The translations under genes were made by a program, and so were the position numbers. From NCBI GenBank assembly GCA_038030265.1, contig CM075943.1, positions 58,007,971-58,071,970 on the forward strand: 64,000 bases of DNA, written 5' to 3'. Under the pieces are notes generated by a model, which was given only the letters and a program-made list of their open reading frames with translations, searched no databases and was not told where the DNA came from. Shown piece after piece: positions 10,047 to 23,034 of this stretch; the stretch's first letter is position 1; each line of letters opens with the position of its first letter. Source of the stretch: Corythucha ciliata (Eukaryota; Arthropoda; Insecta; Hemiptera; Tingidae).

Positions 10047-13000
10047 CTATCGAACTTACGGTTTAAGTGCATTTTTTATGCACGAAAACGTTGAAAACGC
10101 TCATTTTCACTTAGAAACCAACAGTGGTTCGGGTAATTCGGTGATTGAGAAAACCTTAAACTATTAAAATAGCTTCGTACTTTTGCATCGATTACGTCTC
10201 GTTGTCCAGTCGCAGTATTAACCGATGTCGGCAGTGTGTCGCAAAATGTAGCTTTCCTCGTGTGAGGAGGAAATGAATGTGTACAATTGATAAGGTTTGC
10301 GATGTTTTCAAAAAATTTTTTGAACCGTCAAGAAGAGAGCTTAATGCATAAAAGTGCAAAGTTTCGGGCACTTTAATTTCCAAGTAGTGACAAACGGCAT
10401 GCTTTACTCTTTTTTTTTTTCTTTCTTTCTTTCTCCCTCCCATCTCTCGCACCCCAGCCTGCATCACACTCTCTATCTCCCTCCAAATCTCTTTAGTCGA
10501 AATATGATTGTCGCGTGAAAGAGTTTTGTCCCAGTTCAATTTAGTTAAGTTTCTTCCATCCCCCCCCCCACAGCCACCATCTCATCAACCCCTACCCTTC
10601 ATAATTTCTCTGTTCCTCTTCACCCCCAAACCACCTTTTTAAGTTCATAATTTATTGCTGTACTTCTCACTGAAAACTTTTCCCTCTTAGCTCTCACTCA
10701 CCCTCGCGCCACCTTTACTAACATTCTATCGTTGAATTTTACACTCAGCCCCATTTAAAACAATGCTTTATACTCTTTACAAAATCGCGCTAATTTATTG
10801 TGGAAAATCAAAATTAATGCTCGAGTATTGTTTATTAAAAGCGTGTTGCGGAACTTGCATTTCAAGCCAGTTGGAGTGGAATGTGGGGGGGGGGGAGAGG
10901 ATGATGTTAATGTGGTAGTGGGTGGTTGAGGGAGGAAGAAACTTTTCCCCGAGAATTATTTCTTATATAAGGGACTGGTAAGTGGTGGAATATAGGGAAG
11001 AGGGTGGGCAGTGGACGGGAATTCCGTTTCGGTGGCGAAATATTATGAACGTCTTTTGTTAAAAACTCGGGGACTATTCTTGGATTCTCATGACTAGCAT
11101 GAGTAAAATCTTTTATTAAGAGTTTTAGATGAAGTGAGAGCCGCTCGTAGAATAATTCATTTTATCCTGCCCTCTCACCCACCTATAGCGCCTACCGTGA
11201 GGCTTTTTACAAAATATAATTGCGTGGATGGAAGAAAAGCTTATAGAATGGGCGAGAGAAATGATTTGAATACCTCAATTTTCATATTATGATAATACGG
11301 AGGGTTTGATGAAGTCGTAATTAAGATGATATTTCGCTATTGAAACTCGCTCGCAATATTAAAATAGAGTCTCCCAAGTGATTGCGATTTTTTTTTTTTT
11401 TTTTTAATCCGTTCCTCTCGAATATTCTACTCTTTTAATTCTTCCAGGAGCAAAGCGACCTGTTTCTTAGAAGCCAGGCATCATGGCCCTGAAGCAAAGT
11501 GCTGTCAAAGTAGGTCATTGAGTTAATTAGTTACAAACTTGAAACGTGTTTACGGGTGTATAATAAGCAAAACGGCTGTACGAAGAAGGCTAATTATGTG
11601 CTTTTTAAAAAGAAATTTCACGTCAAATACAAAAAAATTGCCTAAATTGTGAAGCGGAAATTGTTTGGTGTGCAGGGAGGAGGAGAAATAAAAATGAGGG
11701 CCTAAAGAGAACAAAAAGAACCTCTTTTTATTTATTTTGACGGAGTTAACAAAGGAAAAAAAAATCGCCTCTTTGCCTTCAACAGTACACTTGCTAGACT
11801 TATCCCGTTGTCTAGTTTTATGGGTGGTACGAAGGGGGGGGGGGTTCAGTTTTATTCTCTTACCCCTTCTCCCTATCAACCTTCCCAGCACACTCATCCC
11901 CCTCCAGCAACGTGTGCGTGTTTGCGACGAAGAAAAGGAATGAAATGGAGCTTGGGAGAAGTTGGCGAAACAACACCCTGGGGATGCTCCAGCAAATCTA
12001 CTTGTGGCTCTAGTAGTGTTAGTGTAGCAAAGGGACTCACCTTTCTACCCCGCTTCCACCAATCACTACGTTGACTGTATCTTTTCATTGACTGTACTTA
12101 TGAGAGGGGGAGAGGGCAAAGAACATAAATACTGGGAATGGGTCGCAAAGAATTAGCAGGAAGATAGATTTCAATTCAAACATCAGTCGCTATACAGTTC
12201 TTAGTCCCTTTGGAATAAAAGGGTATTCTGTTGCGTAACCTTTTGACCCTTTCAGAGTACCAATCATGCCCCTTTTTTTGTTCTTTTAAAAATAAGAATG
12301 TCCATACTGTTCAATCCCCCGATTTTCCACCGATCTTTACCTCCTTTTCCACCTTCTGTTATCCTTAACATCACCGGCCATTCGTTTCGTTAAACGGTAA
12401 TTGTTTTTCGACTAGAAGTAAAAAGAAATAGGGGGGGGGGGGCGGTTTCTGTGGTAACAGGGGTTGGGGAGCCATAATAAATCTATTCCGTCTTTGAAGA
12501 GGAGAGTGGTTCACTGGGTAGGACTTAGGTGGGGGGGGGGAGATTCCCAGAGGCTGAAGCCAGTTATCGGAAAAGATAAGAACTTTAGGTAATAGACCAC
12601 CTGTATATAAAAGGGTAAAGCTTATAGGAAATGAAAGGGGGGGGGGAGTCTCTCTGCCACTGAACCTGTACTTTATTTAGCTTCTCCCCCACCACCTTTT
12701 GTGCCCTAGGTAGCAGAATAAATCTAAAAACATTCCTTATCACAAAACCTCTTTTTATTAAACCTGTTAATTTAGCAGTTAGATAAAAATAAAATAAAAG
12801 GAGGGAAAGTTGATTGTAAATATTCAAAGAGCGAGCCATTTTCCCGGGACAACCAGAAATAACCGAGAGGTAAGCTCAACCGCATCAAATTCGCCGAAAA
12901 TAATAATAGCATGCATCGGTGTTATCCTCACCAAATCCAAGTCTAAAATGAACAAGGTGAAACTGCACCGTGTTACTTGTCACTAGATTTTCACACCCAC

Positions 13001-13904
13001 GGCCTATATAAACCCACGCTCGGTTTACATACCATAATTTACTTAATGAAGACGACCTGAATAAACGCTTTGTGCCGCAAATGTTCACATCCATTATTCA
13101 GCTTTTAAAAAGTCATCCAAATAGGAGTAGAAGCGAAGAACGGAATCACTGTTGAGCTATATTAATGGAAAATGTGGTCAAAAACTGTTTAATGATAAGA
13201 TCTGTGCTGTCAAAAAATGGGTGGGGGGGGGGAATCTCGTGGATTGCGTCATTAAAGTGGGTGAGTGTGGAGTTCACTCACACACGAGTGTATCAGAATG
13301 AAATGTCCCTCGTCATTTTGTGATTTTGAGCCACCAACTCGTCTAAGCGACATGAGCCAACGCTTGCTCAGATGTAAGTGCGAAGCGTCAAGTTTCTCTC
13401 GGACCTCTTGAGTCCCCATCGTTAACTTTGAGTCCTTTCTTTCCACTAATCCAAGGGCATTACCATCTCACGACAGGGCATCATTTCGCATTCCCTATAC
13501 CCGGGCCAGCACAGGCCTGAACATATGACGTGGCTAGTAGTATAAAATAGAGGTGGAGGGGTGATCATGGAATCGATCCCGATGGATCAATCGAGCTCCA
13601 CCAACCCCATTTGAAGCGAGGTCACCGCATCAACAACATCAAAACAAACTTCCTAACTCACTTTGGGTTGCCTCTCTGTTTTGGTTTGAAGCTATCTCAC
13701 CATTGGGAGTCAGACTTGGTTTATTAGTCCCTCGGACCATCCAACGAGGAACATATTGTCAGTTCTAGTCCAAAACGCAATAAAGTGGTCGCGGCAGCGC
13801 CCTTTTAAAGTGTCCAAAAACTTGTTTTTCGTGTGATCGCTGGGCTCTAGTCCTTAGCGGCCCAGTTGCAATGCCCGCCCTGCCCTCGATTCGAGGAGCC
13901 TCCG
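10047..13904. other. Non-coding region without recognisable genes
   Basis: No coding region with family resemblance is seen on either strand. The stretch holds short homopolymers, notably poly-C at 10560-10570, poly-G at 10885-10895, 11837-11847, 12431-12442, 12531-12540, 12639-12647 and 13222-13231, and poly-T at 11389-11405. It may be intergenic or intronic. Confidence 0.5.
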
Positions 13905-14185
13905 GGATGTCGGTTCATTAAGGCACCCTATACCGCAAGGCACCGCTATAACATTTTGTGCATCACTCCTGAAACGCCAGGAAAAATTATTTCCCGAAAT
14001 GGTTATTGTTATTTCTCCAATTTGAATTTCGAATGAGCCAAATTGAGGCACCTGAAGGTACCGCCTATAAAATGTTGAACACCACCCCGGAAAACCATGG
14101 AAAATGATCCAGAAATGATTGATGAGGTGGTTGGTGGAGCCTCCACACTCACCAATTTCAATTTCGAATGAGCCATGTTAGGTGG
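13905..14185. repeat. Diverged tandem duplication of about 130 bp
   Basis: Two copies share, in order, a segment with GGCACC...TACCGC, TATAA(C/A)A(T/A)TTTG, AC(C/T)CC(T/G)GAAA, GGAAAA, CCCGAAATG/CCAGAAATG, and a close ending AATTT(G/C)AATTTCGAATGAGCCA at 14018-14039 and 14153-14174. The copies are well diverged elsewhere. No coding sense was seen. Confidence 0.6.
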
Positions 14186-14321
14186 GGTGACCAGATTTTT
14201 CCAGAGATAATGAGGAATAAGACATATTATGGGGGGGGGGTGTTAGGATTGATGAAGGAGAAAGGACGGAGAGGCCACTAATTCAAACTACTGCCTCGGC
14301 CACTGATTCACGCGCACTATT

Positions 14322-15400
14322 ATGGGCAACGCGGCAGGAGAGACACCCTACTCGGACGGCGGCACTCGAAGACGACCAGACCACTCCAGAAGAAGCGCCA
14401 AGGACCCAACCGGAGGACACCGCAGGGACAACCCGGACAAGGACCAGCCGAACATCCGGAAAGGGAAAAGGACGCTAACGGGAGCCGAAGTGAAACTCCG
14501 AAAAGGGACCGCGACAGACGAACCCAGGACCATCCCAGACTATATACGGACAGCGCGAAGGGCGCTAACTTCCTATTCTGAAACCCCGTAGTAGCCTCGG
14601 TTGTTCTCCCCCTAGTGGGTGATTAACACCGATCCACCTCCCTGTGGCGGCCGGTTCTTCTTCCACCTTCGGGCTACAGGTCGACGAAGGCCTCACCTTC
14701 CTACCCTCTACCACACCCAGCTGAATCCTTACCAGAAGGCTTACGACAGAACCACATCCTTGTCCTCGCCCTAACAGCAGGAGCAGAAGGTTGGCTGTGA
14801 CTTGGCTAACCTACCACCAACCCAGACGATCTGCAGGACGATCTGTCGAGGGACGCTCACAGACGGCCCAGAGGATCTGCAGGTAGCGTTCAAGGACGCT
14901 CACAAACGACCCAGAGGGCCTGTGGCGAGCGCAAGAGCGCTAACTGGTCGTCAACCCCGAGGATTTGGGGCAAACGCAAGGGCGTTAACCGAACGTCGAC
15001 CCAGAGGACCCGCAGTCAGCGTTGAAGGACGCTGACAGGCGACCCCTAGGATCTGGGACAAGCACAAAGGCGCTAACCAACCGTCGGCTCCAGAGATCTG
15101 CGGCAAGCGCAAGGGCGCTAATCAAACTTCGGCCCAGAAGATATACAGACAGCGTCGAGGGACGCTCACAGACGACCGCGGGAACAAGTGCACGGGCGCT
15201 AATCAACCGTCTACCCAGGAGATCTAGTGCAAGCGCAGGAGCGCTAACCGAACGACGTCGACCCAGAGGATCCACAGACAGCACCGAGCGACGCTCATAG
15301 ACGACCCGGAGGACCTACCTTCAGCGCCAAGCAGGGCGCTAACCAACCATCAGATTACAGGATCTACGCTCCTCACCTGCCGGCCGCGACTCTGTCAATA
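14322..15400 (+). repeat. ~60-bp GC-rich minisatellite region
   Basis: From about 14460, and clearly from 14830 to 15350, imperfect units of about 55-75 bp repeat the theme GCGCTAACC, ACCGTCG, CCCAGAGGATCTG, AGCGTCGAGGGACGCT. Long open frames exist in several phases on both strands because the repeat is GC-rich and stop-poor; they resemble no protein I know. Related units in inverse orientation occur at 61990-62120. The region ends before AT-richer DNA at 15530. It could be an array inside an LTR or a DNA element, but no boundaries are clear. Confidence 0.75.
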
Positions 15401-18400
15401 GCTAGAAGAGACGCTATCAGGTCATCAGCCGCGGGCTCCAGGCGCAGAATCCAGGACGCCTAACATTGGAGGTGCTCGTGCTCGGAAAAACAACCGACCC
15501 CTCCAAGGCCAACGCCTTCTTCCCCGGAATAATATTAATTTAAAAACTGTAAATACTACGACATATATTATGTATTGGGGCCTGTTACCCAAAAAACCAA
15601 CAACAGGTGGCGACCACGAATATTTCTCATGGCCCTCAATCTCCGGATGCCTAATACACGGCGTCACGCTTTTGAAGCATCAAAAACACAAAATAGGCAT
15701 TTGAAGGAGCCAAAATACAAAAATTGACTTTCCCAGGGGGCAGAACACGTAATTAGCATTTGATGAACCAAAACATGAACATGACTTTCAAAACAAAACA
15801 ATCGAATAGGATCGATCGTGTTGAGAATTACACGGAAGGGACAATAGGGAATTCATTTTATGTTTAGAGCGATTTGACCAGCTCGGGTAATTCTGCTGTT
15901 ACCCCCCCCCCTCCAATAGATTCGCCTATTGAGAAGGGGGTTGAGGCACAAGCTGGTTATGTCATGACCACAACTTTCTTTTTGTTTCCCCCCCCCCTTT
16001 CATCTCTCCGCAACCTCACCCTCCATCGTTTTTCCGTTACCAAGACAGATTCTCGATAATTGTGACAGAGTCTCGGTCTCGGTACGATAACCTGGAGTCA
16101 TGGTCTCGGTCTCGCCCTCTTAAAAGTTGGTCTCGCCTCAGTATTGGTGCATCACCTACATTTGTTGAGGCAGCTCGATTTTCATACCGCGGTCAAGACT
16201 ATGATCCGGGCGAAGAAAGCGCGATTACTGTTCGCCGTTCCCTTGACAAAGCGCTTTCTTTACCCGAATCAACGGCGCGTTCACAATTTCACTTCTTTTT
16301 TGATACTATTTGATCGGAATCACACTCGGAGAAAGCGGTGTCACACAAAATGTCCCATCCGTAACATTTTTGCAAACATCCAAAGCTTTTGGAAGGGGCG
16401 GTAATTGAATTGTTTGGCCAGAAATTGAGTTTTTTGACAGGTCACTTGTGCGAATCTCAATATGGGTAGTAGAAAACAACCCCGAGGAAATGGGACACCC
16501 TGTTGCGGGCTCGGGGGCTAAGCACTTGCTCTTTCTACTTGGTTAATGGTGATGGTTTACCCGTCCGTTAAAAAAATATTCAATTATTATTTAATCCAGT
16601 TTATCGGCACTATTAAGGTTCTACCATTATTTAGACTCTGATATAGCAAAACGCGATTAAATCAGGGTGTTAGCTCATTCGTTTCACCCCTCCCTAAGCC
16701 CCTCATCATTACAATCTAAGGTTTACCCTTCCTAAAAAAAGAAACTAGTGCAACGTGATTGATTGAATAGGCTGAGGAACGGACATAGAGTGAGTGCGAT
16801 TTTTTTTTTTTTTTTTTTGTACAAGCCTTTTTTTTGTCGAGATCGATAAGCACTCTCTGAACGCTCTTGTTGCGCTCACTGATGACAAATCGTTGTCGAT
16901 CAAATTGTGGAAAGTGATGGGTATAACGACGTCGGATAGCGGAAGATATGCCCGGGAAAGGGTGGAAAACGAAAGATGAGGCAAAATGCTCTCCACCCTT
17001 CCGTTAAAAAGTTGGTGTTGTGTGTGTGGGGGGGGGGTCGACGGAAATGAATACAAAAATTGTTAATTGGTGATGGGTAGGTAGAGTTCACAAGTGAATT
17101 TATGTTTCGTATCCTCCTATAAGGTGCGAGCTACTAACGTTGATCAGTAAATACCCGTGAAAATATGTACTATGTATTTTCCTCTAATAAGTTAGAAAAA
17201 GTTTTAAGAAGATTGATAACCCATTCGCTAACGAAAACAGAGTGACAGGGTAAAATTTTTAAGAAAAGAAAAAGTTCAAAGGATAAAAAAAAGTTTTAAA
17301 TTGAAATATATAGCGTTCCCCAGATTATAAAAGTTTAAAATGTTTAGATTTAATCATGAACTTGATTGATCTTGTCTTAATAAGAAAATTACTTTCAGAA
17401 ATGCTCCTATTTATTATTTTCTGGGTTGATAAATTCGCCTTTATAATGAAAAACGAAACGAGAAAAAACGTCTTTCCACCAGAAACTTGATTACAAACCT
17501 GATGTAACACTCTATCCGTCCTCCAAAAACCTTAAAATAAAAATCAATTCTTCCAATTTCTTAGTCTCCCAACTTTATCATTGTAAACTATGTATCACAA
17601 AGATTCACATCTCCATAACCCCCCCCCACCACCATTCCGTCTTTATCACATCTCGGAGAAATAACAAACGTACTTATAGAACAGAAGGATATTACATTGC
17701 CAAGAACAGACGATTTAGACGTCTTTTGACAAATTTCCCTCGACGAGGATGGTGGAATGACATTTCGAGCTCCCCACCGCCAACGCTCATTCAACCTCTG
17801 AACACCGTTGAAGTCAAACTCATTCCCACTCCTCTCATCATACCATATCCCCCCCCCCCAAACAACCAAGCTTTTCATTTTCACGTGTTTATTCAAAGAG
17901 GTTTCCACCGCTATAATATCGTAGAGGGGTTTTCCTTTTTTGAGCGAGATTTCCTTATTTGCTCAAACATTTCTCATTCGGGAAAAGGTTTTTAACAAAA
18001 TGAGAGAAGTATTATTAAAATGAAAGAATATTTACCCACCTACTTTTCGAAACCCTTTCCATCGGGTGAATTAGAGAGCGAAACTAATGAATCCGTGGAC
18101 TTTCACAATATTCGTCGCGTCATCTCCAAAAATGTCTATCCTTCTGCTGTCGCGGGGACTCTTAACAATTATCAAGAAGATGGTTGTGGTTATAGAAGCG
18201 GAGGTGGGTGGGGAGGCTCTTTGTGAAGAGAGACGCGACGCACCCTAAGAGAATGTCGCGCACTCCTTGTCTTGATATAATGGAAAGGCATACGTGAGAC
18301 AAAAGACTCAATCCCCCTCTTTCGACTGTTAGCATAATGATAGATTGGTGGAGGAGGGGAGTGTGTTCAGAAACATTTACGCAGTGCCTACGCTCATTTC

Positions 18401-18940
18401 AAAACAATGTTTTCATCCCTCTCTTTCATCTTTTGATATTGACTAGGCTTTAGCGCGTTTCGATGTAGTGAAATGGTATAGAGAGGAGACGAGGCTTATA
18501 AAAATGACGACCCAACAGTACAAAAAGAAATGTCGAAAGCTCGACGCTTTTATCTTGATTAATATTTGTTTACAACTTCCTTCTCGAGTTTAACAATTTG
18601 TCGTACATAGTCGGGATAACATTTTTTGTTCTTCCTCAATCAAACGCTTATACTTCTTACCCCCAGTGACGCGCACTATTCTACAGGAAATTCGTGGCAG
18701 CGTCTACCCAGTTGCCCCCTACCAAATCTTATAACAGCAACACCCGGTAGAATGGAGAACTTGCATGAACTTTTCTTTTTTTTTTTTCGTTCTCAGTCGA
18801 GAGTGGTGCAAAAACAAAAGAGAATGGTGAAAACCGAAACTCAATAGGTGCAGGCAGCGATTTTTAACATCCGTGAATTACCAGCTCAGTATTATAAATC
18901 AGTTTTAATCTCTTTTAATCCGTTTCTTAATTCCCTCCAG
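15401..18940. other. Non-coding region; possible retroelement LTR end at 15605
   Basis: No gene is recognisable. At 15597-15620 the string CAACAACA is followed by GGTGGCGACCACGAA, which resembles an LTR end followed by a tRNA primer site, but no partner LTR or gag frame is next to it, so this is weak. Poly-C/poly-G and poly-T tracts are frequent (15901-15911, 15989-15997, 16801-16818, 17028-17037, 17618-17627, 17850-17859). Confidence 0.4.
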
Positions 18941-19034
18941 TAATAAGCCCATTCCCCAATATCGCCCAAAAAAAAGGCTTGTTACAATTGGTGCCAGGTG
19001 TGGGGTCCGCATCCCTGCAACGACCCATGTAACC

Positions 19035-20293
19035 ATGTCACAGTCAATGTTCACCCCTCTCGTGACTGCCACAGCAACGCAACCCACCTACGTTCAAGTA
19101 CCCTCCGCCTCTCGGGTACTGCTGCCCGAACCAAGCATATTACGATCAGGTCCCCGAGATAAACTTGGCCAACACGTCCGGTTCTCCGAAAACTTCACCT
19201 ACATACCCGCCCCATCTCCCAACAACAACGAACATAGGCCGCACATGGACATCGGTCACCCGCCCGGCGACGCCTTCAACTATCCCGGCCGGAAGGTAGA
19301 CCGTTCAGCATTCCTCAGAACGATGGACCCAACATCTTGCACCTACCAGACCATGAACCAGGGAAGTCGCCTCCTTGGCGCACTCCGGGAGAAACCAACA
19401 TGATCGGGCGACCCATCGTCGCTCACCATCGACGACTTCATCGCCCAATGTCACTGGGGATGGGAACTAGCGGAGTGTACGGAGCAACTGTGGACGAGGT
19501 CAATCCTCAACAAACTCACCGGAGCAGCGCGGGAATTCATGAATTACGAATACAGCGGGTCCCCCATGACGTCACTCAGCGACCTGGAGAGAACATTACG
19601 TCACCGGTTTGAAAAAGTAAACCCCTCAGCCGAGCTTCTGCAGTTAGAGGCAGTCAAACAACTGCCCGGCGAAAATGTTGACGCCTATGCGTTAAGTTTT
19701 AGTAAAGCGCTAAGGGGCACGTCCATCAACGACACTTCAGCTCTTTCTTTCTTCCTCCGGGGGGCTAAGACGTTCACTGGCTGAAAAAGTAGCAGGACAA
19801 CGAGTGACATCTTACTCACAGGCACGGCTCTATGCCAGGGAGCTAGAGGACGCCGATCAACTGCTTAACCCCTCTGTACCCCCCGCCACGGTTCACTGGG
19901 CAAAAACTACAATAGATACCCCCCGGATGGATCGCAATGATCGTGAAAGAAGTGGAACACCCCCCAATCCCACCTCGATCTCCGAACAGAAATCGCAGTC
20001 CACCCTCAGAACGATTCTCACTGCGTCCACGAGGAAGTAACGCCAGATTGACCCACCTGCTAGCCAAACCCTGCCCAACCTGCAACAATCCAGGTCACCT
20101 AGCTCGGGACTGTGGCCTCAAGCAACGGCTGCCGTGCCAAATTTGTAAGAAAATTAATCACAGTGCCAATCTTTGCCCTTGGCGTTACAGAAATAACCGC
20201 TCCCCCCCCATCATCAGCTCCACCAAACGAGGAACAGGATGTCCCACCCCCACGAACAGCCGAATGCTAGCCACGACGAACGCAACTCGATAA
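19035..20293 (+). pseudogene. LTR-retrotransposon gag with CCHC zinc knuckle
   Basis: Gag would form the particle and bind RNA. The ATG at 19035 is the first good start after the proposed primer site. The frame breaks near 19400. The capsid-like part resumes around 19415-19780 (DDFIAQCHWGWEL, LTGAAREFMNYEY, LEAVKQLPGENVDAYALSF), shifts again near 19770, continues to about 20040, and shifts once more to a nucleocapsid segment at about 20065-20210. That segment has one classic CX2CX4HX4C knuckle (CPTCNNPGHLARDC) and a second, CQICKKINHSANLC, that also fits CX2CX4HX4C. At least three frame breaks make it non-functional. Capsid and knuckles identify it as gag without fixing the clade. Confidence 0.75.
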
Positions 20294-20464
20294 ATTTTAA
20301 TCAGCCCCCAAACGCAAGAAGGGGCTCCGCTGGGGCCCCTCATCCCTACTAACCCCCCAAGCGAAGCCAAACGAACAAAAAACTTCAAAAAATTATAGGA
20401 CCTGGACTTCAACTCAGCACTTATCGAAAACTAGGAACCAAACGCACATCAGATCCGACTATCC

Positions 20465-21296
20465 GTGCCCGACGAAAATCGTACCCTACGCCACCGTCAG
20501 CCCCGGGCAACCAATTCCACTCTCCGGCGCAAGAGAACTCATCGTCTCCGCGACGATCAACGGAAAAACGGGACCTCTCCTCCTCGATACTGGGGAAGAG
20601 GTCACTCTTGTCCGACCAGAGTTGGTAACTGGCCCATACGAGCCACGGTACGTTAAAATTAAAGACAATTCGGGGCATACTATCAACGTCCTCGGCAGTA
20701 AAACGTTCCACATACAAATCAACAACCAACCTCCCCAAATCACCGTCGGCTACGTGTGTGACCTCCCCGGGGACCTTATAGGAATCATCGGGTGTGACAC
20801 TCTCCGAACCTGGGGAGTAACCATCGACATGCTTCGAGGCACCCTAACCATTCAGAACCCTCGTAGCGACCTCCACCCCGTCACACCGACATCACCGCAG
20901 CTTCAACATACACCCACGTCTGTTTTCTTCATCGTTGCGAAACAACCTTCAACCCACGCCTATCGAGCAACCACTACCACCCCTCTGACAATACCGCCGA
21001 GCTCAATGGTCATCACCCACCTCGCAATGAAGGGCGGAGGAGTCCCGCACTCCAAACTGCCAGCAGACGCTTACGCCGGCACACACGCTCTGCTGCCACG
21101 AAAATTGGACAACGTGCTCGTGGCCGCGGCATTAACGAAGGCAGAAAATGCGCAAGTAACAACCTCAATAATAAACTACACGCCCGAGCATGTGACCCTG
21201 CATAGAAACATGACCATCGCAGACCTCTATCCCACTGAGGAGAACACCCTCGCCCTAACAAATCATAATATCAATACTCAATATATACATTTATGA
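20465..21296 (+). pseudogene. Retroelement aspartic protease and pre-RT linker
   Basis: The active-site block LLLDTGEEVTLVRPEL lies at about 20577-20625, so the catalytic D-T-G is present but is followed by E where A or S is usual. A hydrophobic C-terminal protease block (LIGIIGCDTLRTWGVTID) follows near 20785-20835. Downstream is a linker typical of the stretch before RT in Ty3-like pol, including VLVAAALTKAENAQVTTSIINYT-type sequence and VTLHRNMTIADLYP near 21195-21235. It stops at 21296 just where RT should begin, so it looks like a truncated pol. The DTGE change may reduce activity. Confidence 0.75.
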
Positions 21297-21500
21297 ATAT
21301 ATTAGATAAACCTATAGTAGACGGCTTCTACCTCTTTCAAATACGTATCGCATTACTCTTTCATCTTCTCATTTTCATTTCCTTTCTTGTCACATCTTCA
21401 CCTCCCTTCCCCACCTGCTTCGTTATATTCATCTTTCTTTTCACACTTCAAACAAAATTTCACGAATGACCTTTAGCTTTCATGTAAATTTCCTTCCACC

Positions 21501-22136
21501 ATGTCGTTTAAGAAGCCCCCGAAATATTTACTTTGGTCCACCCCCCTCAATGAGTTAGACATCAAGGATCTCCCCATTTTATTCACACCGCCCCAGGAAG
21601 AGGAAACACCGCCAAGCAAAAGCGAACTTAGCCCCGTCGCCCCTAACGAACTAAGGACCCCTACCACCTCTAACGAACCAACGACCCCAACCTCCCCTAA
21701 CGAACCCACCATCACAACCCCTAACGAACCTCCCCCCAAAACACCTAATGAGCCTACCCCCACCGCTCCTAACAAACCTAACCCCTCCACCGCTAACATA
21801 GACCCCCCCCCCTTTAACACTTCCTCGTCACCTTGCCCACCCGAAATACACGATGTCGCTTCGAAAACTGTCCTATCGAATAAATATCCCAAAAATTCTG
21901 CCCTTATTCCCAGTTTTCAGAAACCTATTTACGCACGCACTAATCGTACACGTACTAATCGTTCGATCCAGGCATCAATCCCGAAAACTTGCAAGATCCA
22001 ACATCTGCGATCAACTTGGACCCAACCCATCGAATTCCAGTCATCAAACACGTATATTGCTATTCCTCAAGCCCCAAATCAATTTAAAACCCCAAGGGTG
22101 AAGATATATTTTTACCCGGTCCAATTCATAACATGA
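21501..22136 (+). CDS. Proline-rich third frame with PNEP-type repeats
   Basis: The frame opens at the ATG at 21501 and stays open for about 211 residues. Residues about 55-95 carry roughly eight short repeats around PNEP (TPNEP, SPNEP, PNEPP, PNKP). The N-terminus (about residues 1-30) is less repetitive and the C-terminal half is basic and polar. There is no clear signal peptide or membrane segment, so an envelope role is not supported. It lies downstream of a protease-linker relic, where pol should be, and may be a late open frame of the same element left by an internal deletion. I do not recognise the family. It may be a chance survivor in low-complexity C-rich sequence. Confidence 0.35.
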   Translation: MSFKKPPKYLLWSTPLNELDIKDLPILFTPPQEEETPPSKSELSPVAPNELRTPTTSNEPTTPTSPNEPTITTPNEPPPKTPNEPTPTAPNKPNPSTANIDPPPFNTSSSPCPPEIHDVASKTVLSNKYPKNSALIPSFQKPIYARTNRTRTNRSIQASIPKTCKIQHLRSTWTQPIEFQSSNTYIAIPQAPNQFKTPRVKIYFYPVQFIT

Positions 22137-22865
22137 GAGAGGCCGAAAGTTTCCCCCTCTCATCTATAATTTTTTATTAACCCCTACCTATTATCATCTC
22201 TTACATTTTATTTTTTTTTAGTTGCCATTAAAAGTTCTATATCCCGCTATTTTTCTCACTTTCTCGCTCTTGCTGCTCATTTTTTATCTTTCCGCTTTCT
22301 TTATGCGACCACTCTTCCCCTTTCCTAGATCACCTCAACAATCGACGCTGAAATCAACCTCACCTACAATATCACATTACTCCGTTTTTTTTTATTGTTT
22401 TACTAATCCTTTGGCGAGTCCTCCCCTCTCTGTCATACTGACTGTTTCAGTTTTCGAGCATCATCATTAAGTTTAGGTCAGCTGTCTTCGTCATCATGTT
22501 CTGCGGGTTTAAAAATGAAAAATGAAAAATAAAAATAAAAGTAATGTTAAGCCTTCGTGTAAAGAAAACGAAATTTAAACGTCAATTAGAGATAAAGAAA
22601 CTATTACTCAATTATTGAACTAAATTCTTCTCAATTGAAATGAACTATACATATATTTTTATAATTATGATAATGTATTTCACCAGCATCCTCGCCCCTC
22701 CAACCACCTCCCACCATCATTATTCCTTAATCTCTTATTCCTCTATACGTACAGCACTACTGCCAGGATTCCAATACCAGATATAGACAAATGATTCGGT
22801 GACTTCAGAAACATCTTGGGAGTCGTCATGAGCACGACAGATGACGGTTTTTACAAAATAGGGAC
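22137..22865. other. AT-rich non-coding spacer
   Basis: No gene seen. It holds pyrimidine-rich and A-rich low-complexity tracts (GAAAAATGAAAAATAAAAATAAAA near 22515-22540). The last bases before the next MITE (TTTTTACAAAATAGGGA, 22848-22864) resemble an inverted half of the same MITE terminus. Confidence 0.45.
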
Positions 22866-22991
22866 CTGCCCCCCTATTCTGTAAGTCTTGACGCGTGCGT
22901 TAGCGAATAAACAAGGTGTATAATAATTGAAACTAATCAGCTGAGAACTTTTACTAACGCACGCGTTACGAGTTACAAAATAAGGGGGCAG
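22866..22991. mobile_element. MITE with CTGCCCCC termini, copy 1
   Basis: Almost the whole 126 bp is an imperfect palindrome. The left arm has CTGCCCCC..TATTCTGTAA and ACGCGTGCGTTAG, and the right arm has the inverse CTAACGCACGCGT, TTACAAAATAAGGGGGCAG. A diverged relative is at 24308-24504, so this is a dispersed family. No coding capacity. Confidence 0.8.
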
Positions 22992-23034
22992 CAGTGGTAT
23001 TTTATAACAACTTTATGCGAGATCGCAGTTCACC

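Larger units (their letters stand above)
18989..22136 (+). mobile_element. LTR-retrotransposon relic: gag, protease, third frame; no RT or integrase
   Basis: A likely primer site, TGGTGCCAGGTGTGGGGT at 18989-19006, follows GTTACA, the probable end of a 5' LTR whose start I could not place. A gag region (19035-20293), a retroviral-type protease with linker (20465-21296) and a proline-rich frame (21501-22136) follow in that order. Reverse transcriptase, RNase H and integrase are absent; between the linker and the third frame lie only about 200 bp. I found no 3' LTR copy. The zinc knuckles and protease fit a Ty3/gypsy-like element. The base composition is C-rich, unlike its neighbours. Confidence 0.7.

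Noticed and set aside
14322..15300. Open frames across the GC-rich minisatellite
   Set aside because: Frames exist in several phases on both strands because the repeat is GC-rich; no protein family resemblance.
15597..15620. Confident LTR end and primer site
   Set aside because: No second LTR and no gag frame nearby; kept only as a remark.
21473..21892. Glycine-rich minus-strand frame
   Set aside because: It is the antisense of the proline-rich PNEP repeat.
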